A stretch of 64,000 nucleotides of DNA, from positions 744,001-808,000 of the forward strand of contig NC_091968.1 of NCBI RefSeq assembly GCF_036711975.1, written 5' to 3'. Below are positions 45,601-55,649 of this stretch, one piece after another. Numbering within the stretch: position 1 is the first letter of the stretch; every line of letters starts with the position of its first letter. A program made the translations under genes and the position numbers. Below the pieces are notes generated by a model. It was not told the DNA's origin. It was given only the letters and a program-made list of their open reading frames with translations, and made no database searches. The DNA comes from Onthophagus taurus. Its lineage: Eukaryota; Arthropoda; Insecta; Coleoptera; Scarabaeidae.

Positions 45601-48133
45601 TGTCGGAGCTGAGGGTCAATTTACCACTACTCCGGATCCAACTGTCTTTGAAGCATCAGTGTGCCAGGCAAGGGCTCCTCTTTGTAGTTGAGGCTCACCC
45701 TTCGTCCAATCATCCCTGCTTCTAAATATTTAGCCTTATACGGTTGATCGAAATTATATTTTGTCGGTATAAGGTGCGTTTTAATTTCAATCAAGTGATT
45801 TAGACATGAGTCCTTGAGGATTTCATCAGCTTGAGTGATAAGGCCCCCTTTTGTATATATGTATAACAAGATCTCATTGCACCCGTTATATTAAGACATG
45901 CTAACCGCTGGATTTATGCCAGCTGTTGTCTTATGATTTGTTTTTGGCCACCAAACCAATGAGGCATAGGCGACCATGGATCTGATTATTGCTACGTAGG
46001 CCGAATGAGCCATTCGTGGTTTGAGACCCCAGTTCTTTCCGAGGAGCCTTCGGCAGATCTGGTTAGCCATAATGGCCTTTTTCTTCACCTTGTCTATGTG
46101 GGAGTTCCAGTTTAATTTACTGTCTAGTATCACCCCTAGGTATTTAACTTCTGTTTTGAGGTTAATATTTCTGCTTTCAATTGTTTAAGAATATGCATCG
46201 ACTAATTGAATTAAGATTACAGATCCCAGTATTATTGAAGTAAAATATTCAAAGTGCCAAGTATTTATATAATACCTTATCTTATGTAAATGTGCTTACT
46301 AAAAAACTCATTATCATGATTGTAGCACCCGATTTTCTTCACACTGAATAAAGGGGCTAAAGGGCTTTGATTGTTTTGCAAACAAATTAAAGAATAATTG
46401 CCTCTTTTCATCAATTTGATTACTTAGCTAACTATTTTCTAGCAACACCGCTCAGATTTCGAATGCGTTTAGATTTAAAACTGGTCGTTTCTTCGAGATA
46501 CTTGTCAGCACCAATAACTTTTTTAAAGCATATTAATGTGTTTCACAAAAGTCATCTTGTTACTTATGCAAAATTCGAATTTAAACAATATCATCATGTT
46601 TTGTCGAAAGCTTACAATTATTAGGGATGTTCGATTAGTAATCTTGGTTTTCTGTCTAGATTTCAAATTTAACGATCAAGTTCTTATCAAATATACTTTA
46701 AAGGACTTAGATCCGGAGATTGATTACACAGAAGCTAATGCTTTAATTTTGTAGTTTTGTAGGTGGGGATCAATGTCTGTAAGTCACTGTATATATAGTT
46801 CGTGCGTATGACCACTAGATGGCAGCATATATTAGAACTTTTTTTTTAACTGAATTTTATTTTATATCTATAAAAACACGTATCTATAACATAAATAATA
46901 TACAGGTGTCATTACAAACCAAGTTTCAGTATTTAATTTCAAAGTAATAAATCAAATATTTATTTTACTGTCACTATTATTTAGTAGCCATGACAACCAA
47001 CATATACATAATTAAGTCTTTCTAAACATAACCTCACTCTGTTTGTTTGGATTCGATTTTAAAAGAAATAAATTATTGTAATGAAGTAATTCTTATTTAA
47101 CTAATTCGATTATATGAATAACCTCAATAATTAATTAGGTAAGTAATAATATCGTTATTTTTAATTGTAATTAAATTTTAAAACTTATCTCCTTTGTTTT
47201 TGTAGGTTATGTTGTAGAACTTCTCTGGAATTTGGATATTATGAATCGGAGCACTTATTCAATTAAATCTATGTTAAAATAGGCTTTGTTGTTGAGTTAC
47301 CTGGAGATAAAATTAACTTTCAACATTTTTATTTACTAATCAAAGCCTCTAATTGGTGGAAAATGTATAGAGTTGAGCAAAAAGTAAATGTATAAGGGAA
47401 ATCAAACATTTTATGAATTTAATCCTATAAAAATTCAATGAGTACTTTAAAATCTAAAAGAATTGATTGAAATTGAATGAAACTAAGCATATTTTTAGAT
47501 TATATTAAAATTTAATCTTAAATTAGAGTTAATTATTTTTGAAATATGAACTGTCAAATAAAAGTGAGGTTATTGGATCTGGGGAAATATCAATATTATT
47601 ATAGTACCTATGAAATTAAGTATTTTTTAATAATTTATAAAGAAAAGTCTTTTTAACACAAAAAATGGTTTATCAATAATTTATGAGATCAAAATTTGTA
47701 ACGCTTTTATTTATTGTTTCTACAAAAAAGGAATTTTCTCACGAATCTCTTTTTTACAGTATCTTCCAGTTCTTCTTTATCTCATGAATCGTTCATGAAC
47801 GTGGTGTGGCCATTGGAGCGAGGTAAAAGATATCAAAATAGAAAGAAGGGAAGAAGAAAATCGAAAAGAAAAGAGTACACTTAGTCTTGGTGTCTTTGGT
47901 GCTTCTGTTGGTTATTTATAAGAAGTGGAATGGTTCTCTTATGTTGTCAACGACGACTGGTTTTGCCCGTTTGTAGAAACTCAAAAACTCGGCATCGACG
48001 CCGAGAGAAAGAAAAATAAAACGAAGGTAATGTAGTTATACGAAAAAGGAGGTTTTACTTACTTTTGTAAATATTCGTTGGTTTCGATGCCGTTAGCTTC
48101 CGATGGTAGATAAATTCGATTTTGGTAAACCAT
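33634..48133 (-). CDS. NERD-like nuclease plus SF1 helicase-like ATPase fusion, five exons
   Basis: Exons are 48133-48063, 44126-43867, 43817-43430, 34893-34639 and 34588-33634; all junctions are GT-AG and keep frame, giving 642 residues. The N-terminal part (about 40-125) reads SGEKQAILAEKVIFDRL, then REHDFVLF and VVLIEVKS. D102, E119 and K121 form a PD-(D/E)xK centre of NERD type. Walker A is GAAGTGKT (286-293) and Walker B is VFMDEAEA (364-371). The C-terminus has LKTKGIEFTVVVLVFDED and RTYIMASRCTSMLIFVCP, the UvrD/superfamily 1 helicase motifs V-VI. The combination suggests a DNA- or RNA-processing enzyme, with defence or repair as possible roles; related bacterial NERD helicases are known. 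No signal or membrane helix is seen. Intron 3 is 8.5 kb and packed with transposons and hairpin arrays. The frame is intact, so the gene is probably active. Confidence 0.85.
34987..35882 (-). mobile_element. 900-base TIR element with scraps of an unnamed transposase
   Basis: Inverted ends of ~80 bases lie at 34989-35068 and 35801-35880 (ATATAAGGTATAACATTAAA, GGAGGATTGAAAGACAC). A small internal palindrome, GAAAGACACTGTGTCTTTC, ends each. The minus strand shows pieces such as KTHFVNFMEYPERK/CKNTFCEFHGISRKRVQ and GEEYIFPVTRVTGK, which recall a common insect DDE-type transposase family whose name I cannot assign. It is internally deleted and sits in intron 3 of the nuclease-helicase gene. Confidence 0.65.
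36030..36125 (+). repeat. Retroelement-like tail with a hammerhead-like core
   Basis: The sequence GTCGCTGAAGATGGGAAT...TTCCTGAAACATG resembles the CTGAWGA, stem II, GAAAC core found near the ends of Penelope-like elements. It is followed by an A-rich stretch. No retroelement coding sequence adjoins it. The assignment is tentative. Confidence 0.35.
36862..37000. repeat. Palindromic hairpin unit (cluster 4)
   Basis: A unit with CTAGAACTAACACTAGACC, then TCATTCGGGTGTAGCCG and GGACTAAATCCGAATGG. The preceding bases (GGTAAGTAGCGCTAGTTAGC, 36807-36860) match a module between hairpins in the 41-43 kb array. Confidence 0.8.
37140..38250. repeat. Two-copy tandem repeat, period 538 bases, with internal inverted repeats
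   Basis: The block starting CAAACTCGATATATTTAACT at 37183 recurs at 37721. Within each copy, AAATATGTCAAAATTGACG and CGTCAATTTTGACATATTT occur in inverted orientation around CTTCCGGTT/AACCGGAAG. The array is noncoding. Confidence 0.85.
38335..38450 (-). repeat. Dispersed repeat, copy 3 (inverted)
   Basis: Inverted relative to 17250-17420: it contains TTTTTAACGTGTTTTTTGGG, TCATTTCACATTGATT and TTTTTAAGCCACATGATGAT. It lies within the foldback element. Confidence 0.6.
38920..39129. mobile_element. 210-base MITE with 20-base inverted ends
   Basis: The ends CACTGAGAGAAATGGATTGT and, inverted, CACTGAGAGAAATAGATTGT differ by one base. The interior is AT-rich with a small duplicated ACAATGAATTGCTGCATGTA-like motif. 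Open frames on both strands here are chance frames. Confidence 0.75.
40380..41040. promoter_or_regulatory. CpG-rich patch with a TATA motif in intron 3 of the nuclease-helicase gene
   Basis: GC and CpG density rise well above the surroundings (for example CCAACGCGCGGACG, ACGGCGCGACAAA, GTCGTCGTCGTTGG). A TATAAAG motif lies at 40477-40483. No reading frame of note follows. It could be a promoter of an unannotated transcript or an enhancer. This is a weak call. Confidence 0.25.
41075..43240. repeat. Large palindromic hairpin array with higher-order duplication (cluster 5)
   Basis: About 15 hairpins with arms TCATTCGGGTTTAGCCG and CGGCTAAACCCGAATG, separated by CTAGAACTAACACAAGACC linkers. A variant with GAGTTGAGAGATGTGCGACC recurs at about 41193, 41990 and 42553. 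The stretch 41280-41800 is a near-palindrome centred near 41535, and blocks of ~560 bases then repeat directly. A shared spacer (CACTAGTTAACATATGATAT...TTGCATATTGTTATTG) occurs in four places, one of them inverted. The array is noncoding and lies in intron 3 of the nuclease-helicase gene. Confidence 0.92.
44800..46190 (-). mobile_element. 5'-truncated LINE (R1/I-type, with zinc knuckle)
   Basis: The minus strand reads MILDSKLNWNSHIDKVKKKA and KPRMAHSAYVAIIRSMVAYA at 46133-45900, the thumb region of an R1/LOA/I-type reverse transcriptase. Decayed sequence follows, then a C-terminal zinc-knuckle-like part at about 45180-45040 (LTSHAPLKYHLIHIGQAEDQ, then ETAEHIPC-like). Several frame breaks are present. 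It is in intron 1 of the nuclease-helicase gene. Confidence 0.7.
46190..48062. other. Intron 1 sequence with no gene recognised
   Basis: AT-rich and without convincing reading frames. The 72-codon frame at 46536-46754 has no recognisable domain. A CTCF-like motif is listed separately. Confidence 0.45.
46812..46826 (+). promoter_or_regulatory. CTCF-like motif
   Basis: CCACTAGATGGCAGC fits the conserved animal CTCF core (CCA-C-T-AG-A-T-GGC-A-G) at every informative position. A single 15-base match may be chance, or part of an old repeat. Confidence 0.3.
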
Positions 48134-48837
48134 TTTATTAAAATCTTTTATATTTTACATCTTCAAATCTTTTTATCATCATTTCAATTGTTATTTAATC
48201 TTCATGATATGCAGGTTAACATTTAAAAAAGTCTTATTATAAATTTAAATTATTTGTGGTTCCCCAAAACTCGTAAAATTCCACTTTAATACATTTTTTT
48301 GTTTATTTTTTAAAATCAATTAACACTTACATAACAGAAATAGTTACACTTTCTTCTTAAAATTTTAAAAATGATTCAATAAAAGGTTAAAATTAGCACC
48401 TCATCTTGTTTTCACCTAACTCAGTGACAAACTGACATCAACTGGACACACTCATAATAAAAACCAATCTTAAAAATCCCAACAACCTTCAACTAAATGC
48501 CTCAACGTTTCTCAAACAAATAACACGATAACTTTTTTTTTCTTATTAGTTTTAAAGGAAATCGTTTTAAGAATAAGCAATGAAATATAAAACCACATGA
48601 AATGATTCATTTATTCTAGTGTGTCATATTAATCTTTTATCTATTTACTTTGTCCGGAAAGTTTGAAATTGATAAGGAAACTAATTGCTATACTTAAACC
48701 ACAATTGGGAAATTCGTTACAATTTTTTTGCTGCCCACATTTTTATGTGATTCACGTTAGGGGCTTTTTCCTTTTCGTATTATGTTGCTTCTATAAATAA
48801 TAATTAATATAAAAGATCCTTAATCCGGGATTTTGAT

Positions 48838-49115
48838 TTAAAGGTATAAATACTCAGTTCATTTTGCATTTTTTAATCAGTTCTCTTTCGAAATGTTTGC
48901 TGGTAAGAACTTGCTCGTCTTCAATTTTTTGTTTAATAATTTTTCTTCGTTTTGCAGAGATGATGAACTATTGTGGCAATGCTGTGAGGTTGAGGAACTC
49001 CTCAACCGCTGGCAGAAAAATATAACGCCAACGGTGGTGGAGTTACCATGCCTCACTACAAATTAATAGTTCTTAAGTAATCCTTCGCTTTTTTATTGAT
49101 TAAAAAAATCGCTTT
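48838..49115 (+). other. Possible small TATA-driven spliced transcript
   Basis: TATAAATA at 48845-48852 is followed ~30 bases on by an initiator-like TCAGTTC (48878-48884). ATGTTTGCTG at 48893-48902 then meets a strong donor (GTAAGA), with a pyrimidine-rich acceptor TTTTGCAG before 48958. Spliced, it encodes only 25 residues (MFAEMMNYCGNAVRLRNSST + AGRKI). Another frame of exon 2 has a protein-like EKYNANGGGVTMPHYKLIVL. A further GTAAGT donor at 49116 and a CTTGTAG acceptor at 49374-49380 could add an exon. It may be a short peptide gene with a frame break, or a noncoding RNA. It lies upstream of the nuclease-helicase start on the opposite strand. Confidence 0.35.
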
Positions 49116-49399
49116 GTAAGTTGCTTGTAGATGTCAACCCACTCACATTACAACGAACAAGAAAAATTTTAAACGCGTATTAATTATAATCCTGCTATGA
49201 TTAATTAGATTTAACCGAGTCATATTTTTAAATAGGTTTTAATGTTATAATTACCTTTTTTTGTGAAATTAATTTTTAAATTTATAACAATACCGATTAA
49301 ATTTTTTTATTCAATTCTTTAATCCATATCTGTTACATAAATAACAGTTAGTTTTTATTGTTACCTTTTTTTTTCTTGTAGGTGCGGTCAAGACAAAGA

Positions 49400-50204
49400 T
49401 AACCATTATAAATAACTGAGAGTCACAAGTTTCTTTCTTATTAAAACTTCATTTACTTTAATCTTATTTTAATAAATCATATAACAATAATCTAAAAATA
49501 AACAATCATTTATTAAACTAGCAGTAATGCATATGCTGGTTTAAATGGAAGGAGAGTGAAAAGTGTTGTCAGAAACCTTGAAAATATTATAAAAACCGCG
49601 ACGACGGACGTCGTCGTCGTGTCATGGTCATGAACAAGTGTGCTATAAAAAAAAAGAAAAGAACAAGTACAATAAATGATTACCCCAGTTAAATAATAAA
49701 TAACGCCACCTTCCGTTACGCATAGAAAGCTGAAAGATAAAGAGATAAAATACGCCTACTTAGATATTAAAATAGCTATCGTAGATTTTATAATAACTTA
49801 ACATTTCAAGATTATTATTGTTTCTTCTGTAACCATTTCATTTATTGCATTTGGTTTTTGTATTAAAAAAGTTTTGTCGGAAACATAACTTTTTATCACG
49901 TTAAAAAATTAGTTCAACCTATCATCAGTTATAAATATTCGAACTTTAAGGATTATCAAAATAGAGTCTAACAAGTTCTTGACTAAAAACGACGAATCCA
50001 AAGAATTTAAAAAAGCTTGAAGTAAAAGAAATACCAAGACTTGGTAGTTTCAAACGAAGAATCCATGAATTTCCAAATAAGCAAAAAATATGTTCCAAGT
50101 CCATTTTAAAATAGTAAAACATCGATAAGACGATGTTTGGCAACATAAAATTACGGTTGAGTTTGGAAAAGTTTTTTGACAAGTCCTAAAATAACCATAC
50201 TTTA
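49400..50204. other. AT-rich stretch with no recognised feature
   Basis: No gene or known repeat seen. A short GACGTCGTCGTCGTG patch near 49605 stands out in composition only. Confidence 0.45.
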
Positions 50205-50206
50205 TA

Positions 50207-51382
50207 CAGGGTGGTTCAGTTTTTAATCGGGAAACTTTACTAGGATGTAGTACTTGCCAAAATAACACAAATTTTTTATATAAACATAGGGTCGCAATTC
50301 TTTTGTTTTCGAGCTATGAGCGATCAAAGTTGAGAAAAAAATTTACATTTTGTTTTGTATTTCGGTTGCAAGTAAACCGTAGAATTTGAAACTTTGTACG
50401 TATGTACTACTGGTTAAGAACTTATTTTCAACCATACCTTAAACTTCCCCAGCGCCCTCTTAGGGGATGAAATTCACTACCCCCTTGTTTTTTTTATAAC
50501 AACTTTTTAACGCTATGGAATATGAACATAAAAAAATATGGGTTGTAAAGCTCACTCTTTAGTGGTACTTTTTTGTCTCTTTAGTATTTTCCTTAAAGTT
50601 AATAGTTTCCGTGTAAAAAAATAAAATATCGTGCCATGCACTGCTATGTGCCGCCATGTTTAGCCAAAATTATTCTAAAAGTTTGCTCTGAGAACTTGTA
50701 AGTTTCATTTACAGTGGATCCTCATAATTATTGCTGGTTATTAATAATTTTTGACGGTTATTAAGCCAGAGTATCAATTTTTTAATATTGTTTAAAACAA
50801 CGTAATTTGTTCCGACAGCCATTAATCTTATTTATGGTTTTTCTTATGAAAATCACAATTAATTGATGTTATTTAGTTAGTACTAGATCCTAGTAAGTGC
50901 ACAACTTCCATAGCCACCTATAAAGAAAAATTTCTTTTAATAATAGCAGCGCTTTACAGTACAATGTAGCATATTTTATTTTTTTACGTTAAAACTATTA
51001 TTTTTAAGGAAAAAACTAAAGAGAGAAAAAAGTACTAGTAATTACAACCCATATTTTTCTTTGTTAATATTCCATGGCGTTAAGAAGTTGTTATAAAAAA
51101 ATCAAAGGGGCTGTGAATTTCATCTCCTTAGAGGGCGCTAGGGAAGTTTAAGGTATGGTTGAAAATAAGATATTAACCAGTAGTACATACATACCAAATT
51201 TCAAATTCTATGGTTTACTCATACCCGAAATAAAAGATAAAATGTAAATTTTTGGCTCAACTGTGACAGCTCATAGCTCAAAAACGGAAGAGTTGCGACC
51301 CTATGTTTATATAAAAAACGTGTTTATTTTGGCAAGTACTACGTCCTAGAAAAGTTTCCCGATTAAAAACTGAACCACCCTG
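50207..51382. mobile_element. Foldback MITE with ~400-base arms and TA flanks
   Basis: CAGGGTGGTTCAGTTTTTA at 50207 and its inverse ending at 51382 are flanked by TA on both sides. Inverted similarity runs for about 400 bases (for example CATAGGGTCGCAA and TTGCGACCCTATG; AACTTCCCCAGCGCCCTC and GAGGGCGCTAGGGAAGTT). The interior has no transposase. Ends and TA target fit a mariner-mobilised non-autonomous element. Confidence 0.85.
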
Positions 51383-51669
51383 TATATGAATAAATATGTT
51401 AGATTTTTAGTTTGTACGAAGATGAAGACTGCGCTGCGCACTGTGCTGAATCCCGATTCTAGCTGGACAACATTATTTTATAGACTTAACAAGGGCTAAA
51501 ATTCTAGAGTAGTTTAAAAAAATATACGAAGAAAAAAAGTAGGTGTTTTAATTCTCAGAACAGAATTTTGAAGTTTTTCACATATTTTTTAGGGAAAAAT
51601 TGGTATAAAATAAAATGTAAAAATAAAATAGATACTAATTTATTTTCTAGTAAAATGAAGAATTATTTT

Positions 51670-52190
51670 TACAAAAATACAAAATCAGAATCATCATCCG
51701 ACTCGCTCGTATCTACCATATCTTCTTCCACTAAATCCGTGATCAATAGGACTTTCTGGAAAGTTCTAAGGCCTGTAATAACAGGATCCGATGGTATTAA
51801 AAGCATGTGAACTAAGTCTTCACAGGTTTTTATATATGAGGAATTTCTAGTGTGCTGGGCTCTAAATCGCCTCATATCCTTGTATGTATGTAGCTTCACA
51901 TTTGCCATTTAGGCTCCAGCGGTTGATTCCCTTAAGTACGCGAGGTTGGGACGGTCACAAACAATATGACTTACCGTCTCGTCTTCCATTTCACACCCTC
52001 TACAGAGGGATGTATTCGCTAGCTTCATGTAGAACATGAATTTAGGTCAGGAAGTGGGTGAGGAGATTCAAGTCACTTTTTGATTTTCCCAGAAACTAAG
52101 CAGATCTCTTTCGGTCAGGGTAGGCAGAGTTTTGTTTGCAAAGACACCTACTGCCTCATATCCTTATTCCTTGCTGCCCTATTGGAACAA
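51670..52190 (-). mobile_element. LINE C-terminal remnant (zinc knuckle)
   Basis: On the minus strand the sequence near 52010-51910 reads CRGCEMEDETVSHIVCDRPN, then LAYLRES, the CCHC knuckle typical of the ORF2 C-terminus of I/R1/Jockey-type LINEs. It is followed by RFRAQHTRNSSYIKTCEDL at 51870-51810 and a short acidic end. Only the 3' end survives. Confidence 0.6.
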
Positions 52191-52327
52191 GGGCATGTTA
52201 GATGGCTAAAGAGCCCTGTAATAGTATATTAAAAAACAAGTTTCGTAAGACACGTTTAAAATGCACGAATTCAAGTTGAAAAACGAGTTTTTTAATGAAT
52301 GAGTGCTTTAAGTCTTATGAAACGCTA

Positions 52328-52775
52328 TTTTTTGTAATTCGCGTTTTTATCCTTTTTTTTTCTCAAAAATAAAATAAATTTTGACAATGTAGAGAAATAG
52401 GTATGTAGCAGTTGGTAACACCGTAACACTTGAAAATAGAAATTTGAATTGACAATTAGAAACTGTCAAAACACAAAATGTATTCACCTGACAAAAATGT
52501 TTCATGTACACCTCCCAAAATAAGAGAAATTGCTCCGAGTTCAACGTCATCATTGTGGACCTTGTATTCGATGCTAAGAACGTGTTTAAACATCCATAGA
52601 CAAAAATTGTCACATTGACAACTAGAAAAATTAATGAGCCGATGTCACCAACTTGAACTGGTTCCATAAAATGTTACTAAAATCTCATTACAGCATCGGA
52701 TGCTGTAAGGAGTCTCATTACAGCACCCGTTTGAGTACTGTTAGAGCTTTGATTACCGTCGCGAATTACAAAAAA
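52328..52775 (-). mobile_element. 450-base TIR element, copy 3 (inverted)
   Basis: An inverted copy of the elements at 31271 and 31846 with the same ends. The frame at 52667-52347 (MEPVQVGDIGSLIFLVVNVT...) is open for 106 codons and aligns throughout with the frame of copy 1. Confidence 0.75.
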
Positions 52776-52789
52776 GGATTTTATGTAGC

Positions 52790-54700
52790 CATCAATGACC
52801 AATGAATGTAAATTATCCTTTCTCTTGCAATTTTAGTTCTCTATCTTCTATCTGCCATATTGATTTTTGAAAAGTTTTAATTCTGATCCCAGATTCGACC
52901 AATTCACCAATACCAAGTTTTATAAAAACAATCAAGCGAAAATGAAAAAGTGTTATCAGTTTTAATTGAAGAATTTTTGTTATATCTCAATTTATGATTC
53001 ATTATGGCCCTCCTTCTTTGAATATATTGTTAATTATATCTCTAATGAAAAAAAGTTGCGCCTTAAAATGTAAAGAATTTTTCATTTTCCACGAAGCAAA
53101 ATCACACTCTTATATGAAATGAATGGTATGAACTTACCTTCTTTAATCTGATATTTTCAGTGCTTGTCTTCCTTAAAGGTATATAAACAGGTTAGATTAA
53201 CACACAAAAAAAAATAAACAATCATGTCGCCGAACAGATAATATAAAGTAAGATCACATTAATGTATAGTGCTCTATTTGCATTCAACCGTTTTCAAAGT
53301 AACTTCTTACACACTATTATTCGCTGTAATAGTAAATTTTTTTGGAATTAGATTCCAGATTCAGCCCAGTGTTCGCCGTGTAGATACACTAAAACAAAAA
53401 TCTTTTTAGTTTTGCTACAATGGGTTGTCCAGAAAATGATTAAAATTAGACCAAAAATTTCAAATTTTGCTTCTGTAAGATTTAAAAGACATGGGCATGA
53501 GCATATTGGTTACCCAAAGTGTTTGGTGCTTAATTGCGTTTTGTATTGGATAGCTTTGATAGCAACCATTCTGCGTTAAGCGACCTCAGTTCATGATGGT
53601 TTTTGCATACAAAAGTAGCCGAGCAGCTATATATTAAAAACCTACTAAACTTATTATATCTTGTTTAATTTCAAAAACTGGTTGTCCAAAATGTCAAGTA
53701 TAAAACTTAACAGTCGTGGTATGCGGTTGTGGCCGAGGCAGTATATTGAGACATATCAGAATCTTTATTTTTTAAAGGTTTAAAATTTGATTGCTTTGAT
53801 TATCTTGAAGATATTAACTATTCCGAATTATTGCTCTATAACGCTTCTTATACTGTGTCATGGAAATAATAAAAAACTCATGTTTAACTATCATTAAAAG
53901 TTGCTTCAATGCCCCAAACCCGTTATTAAACTTGAAATGCCAATCGGAATAGCACAATTTAAAAAACAATTCGGTGCACGATTCAAGTACGTAATTGCAT
54001 AGAGATTCATATCTTGATTTTATAACAGTTTGCAGAAAGATTCAATGTTTCATTTCATTCTAATAATTTAGAAAGAACTTAAGTTCTATTTTGGAAACCA
54101 GTTCGGAAAGTAATTTAAATACCTAATTACATAAAGATTCAAGTTCCAATTGGGGATCAGTTTGCAGTTCGGAAACAGAATAACATTATGGTTACTCAAG
54201 TATCTAAATGTTTACAGTTTAGAGAAAAATGTCATTAAAATTTAGAGTCAAAACTCCACTTTAATCGGAAAAAGAATGAAAAATTTTAAATCAACGTTTT
54301 TTTTTCCAGTGATGTTAAAGTTAAAGAATGATTAATAATTGTTCATTACCTTGACTCCGCGCTATAAAAGAATCTAAAAGGTAAATGTCAAGTTTATTTA
54401 GAATACGTAACGTCACGACAACTTTTTTTTTATTTATTTATCGAGAGACGAAAGAAATTTTCAAAGAATGAAAAAATAAATTAAATCATCATAAATATAA
54501 AAATATATAGTAGGCTTATTAAATGTTTTGATTGATCGATAAATTTACATATATATTGTATATCTAAAGACATTCATCAAACCCACTCTCGACTCTGCAT
54601 TATTAGTGACATGAATTAAAGGAAACAAGTTAACCGGTAACAAGAATATTTAAGGCCCTATTGTCACTGCCATAAATTCTCTCACCTTGCCAAGAGTCTG
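52790..54700. other. Stretch with no recognised gene or repeat
   Basis: AT-rich, without long frames. A few splice-like signals exist but no exon could be supported. Confidence 0.45.
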
Positions 54701-54759
54701 TCTTCTTTTACAGGTAAAACAGAATCAGATGTCAGAAATTCCACACATTTCGACGTGGA

Positions 54760-55620
54760 ATGTGGATGAAGGTGGATGGTCTTCGCCAAAAACTCATCCC
54801 GGAGGGTTTTCCAAAGTATGTCCCAGGACTAATGGAGTACTGCCTATCGTCGACATATTTTAGCTGGGAGGGAAAGTTCTACTAGCAATGCGAATCATGG
54901 GATCATCTCTGTCATCTGTGATCACCAATTTTTACATGGAGATGTTTGAAGAGTACTATGGCCGTTACGTCAATGACACTTTTGTGATCTGGCAACATGG
55001 AAAAGAGCAACTTCAGGAATTTCTAGACCACCACAATTCACAGCACCTCATGATAAAATTTACCATGGAAACAAAAACTGCAAAACCGTTGTCATTCCTG
55101 GATGTGTTGGCCATTATGAAGACAGATGGGGGCATGGAACTGAGAGTATATCGAAAGAAGACGCATACGATACAACAGAAGAGGTCTGTGATTCAAGTCT
55201 TATTCTATCAAGCAGAGAGAACCTGAGGAAAGAAGAAAGATCCTAGAAGATGTACTGCGGAAGAACGGCTATACCATGAGGGATATCCAACGAGCCACCA
55301 AACCGTGCAAACAAAAGGATGACTCGGTAAGTATGACACCAGCCGGTTTTATCTGCCTTCCTTATATTTCAGGTGTGGCAGAGCGAATTACTAAGTGTCT
55401 GAAGAAGAATGATATCGTGGTACGATACGGTACGCTCTTCCGATAGCCAAAGACAAAGTAACCTCATTAAAGGGAGCTACGTAACATCGAATGACGCAAC
55501 AAAGAACACGACAGGGATGTGCGACTGAGTTTTTACTAGTCGCAGAGCATTGCCACAAACACCATAGAGTTTGACAAAACCAAAGTACTAGCAAGAAACG
55601 GACATTACTTATTAATAGAG
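54760..55620 (+). mobile_element. Penelope-like retroelement fragment
   Basis: A plus-strand frame at 54888-55226 reads MGSSLSSVITNFYMEMFEEY, then GRYVNDTFVIWQHG, FTMETKTAKPLSFLDVLA and VYRKKTHT. This is the palm region of a Penelope-like reverse transcriptase. Decayed downstream sequence (EERRKILEDVLRKNGY-like) reaches about 55420. The rest is missing, and the piece is clearly inactive. Confidence 0.75.
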
Positions 55621-55649
55621 AAGACGGTTGAGAACTCAGCAGCACTTGG

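Noticed and set aside
46536-46754. 72-codon frame in intron 1 of the nuclease-helicase gene
   Set aside because: No domain, atypical composition, and no splice context; probably chance or an unrecognised repeat.
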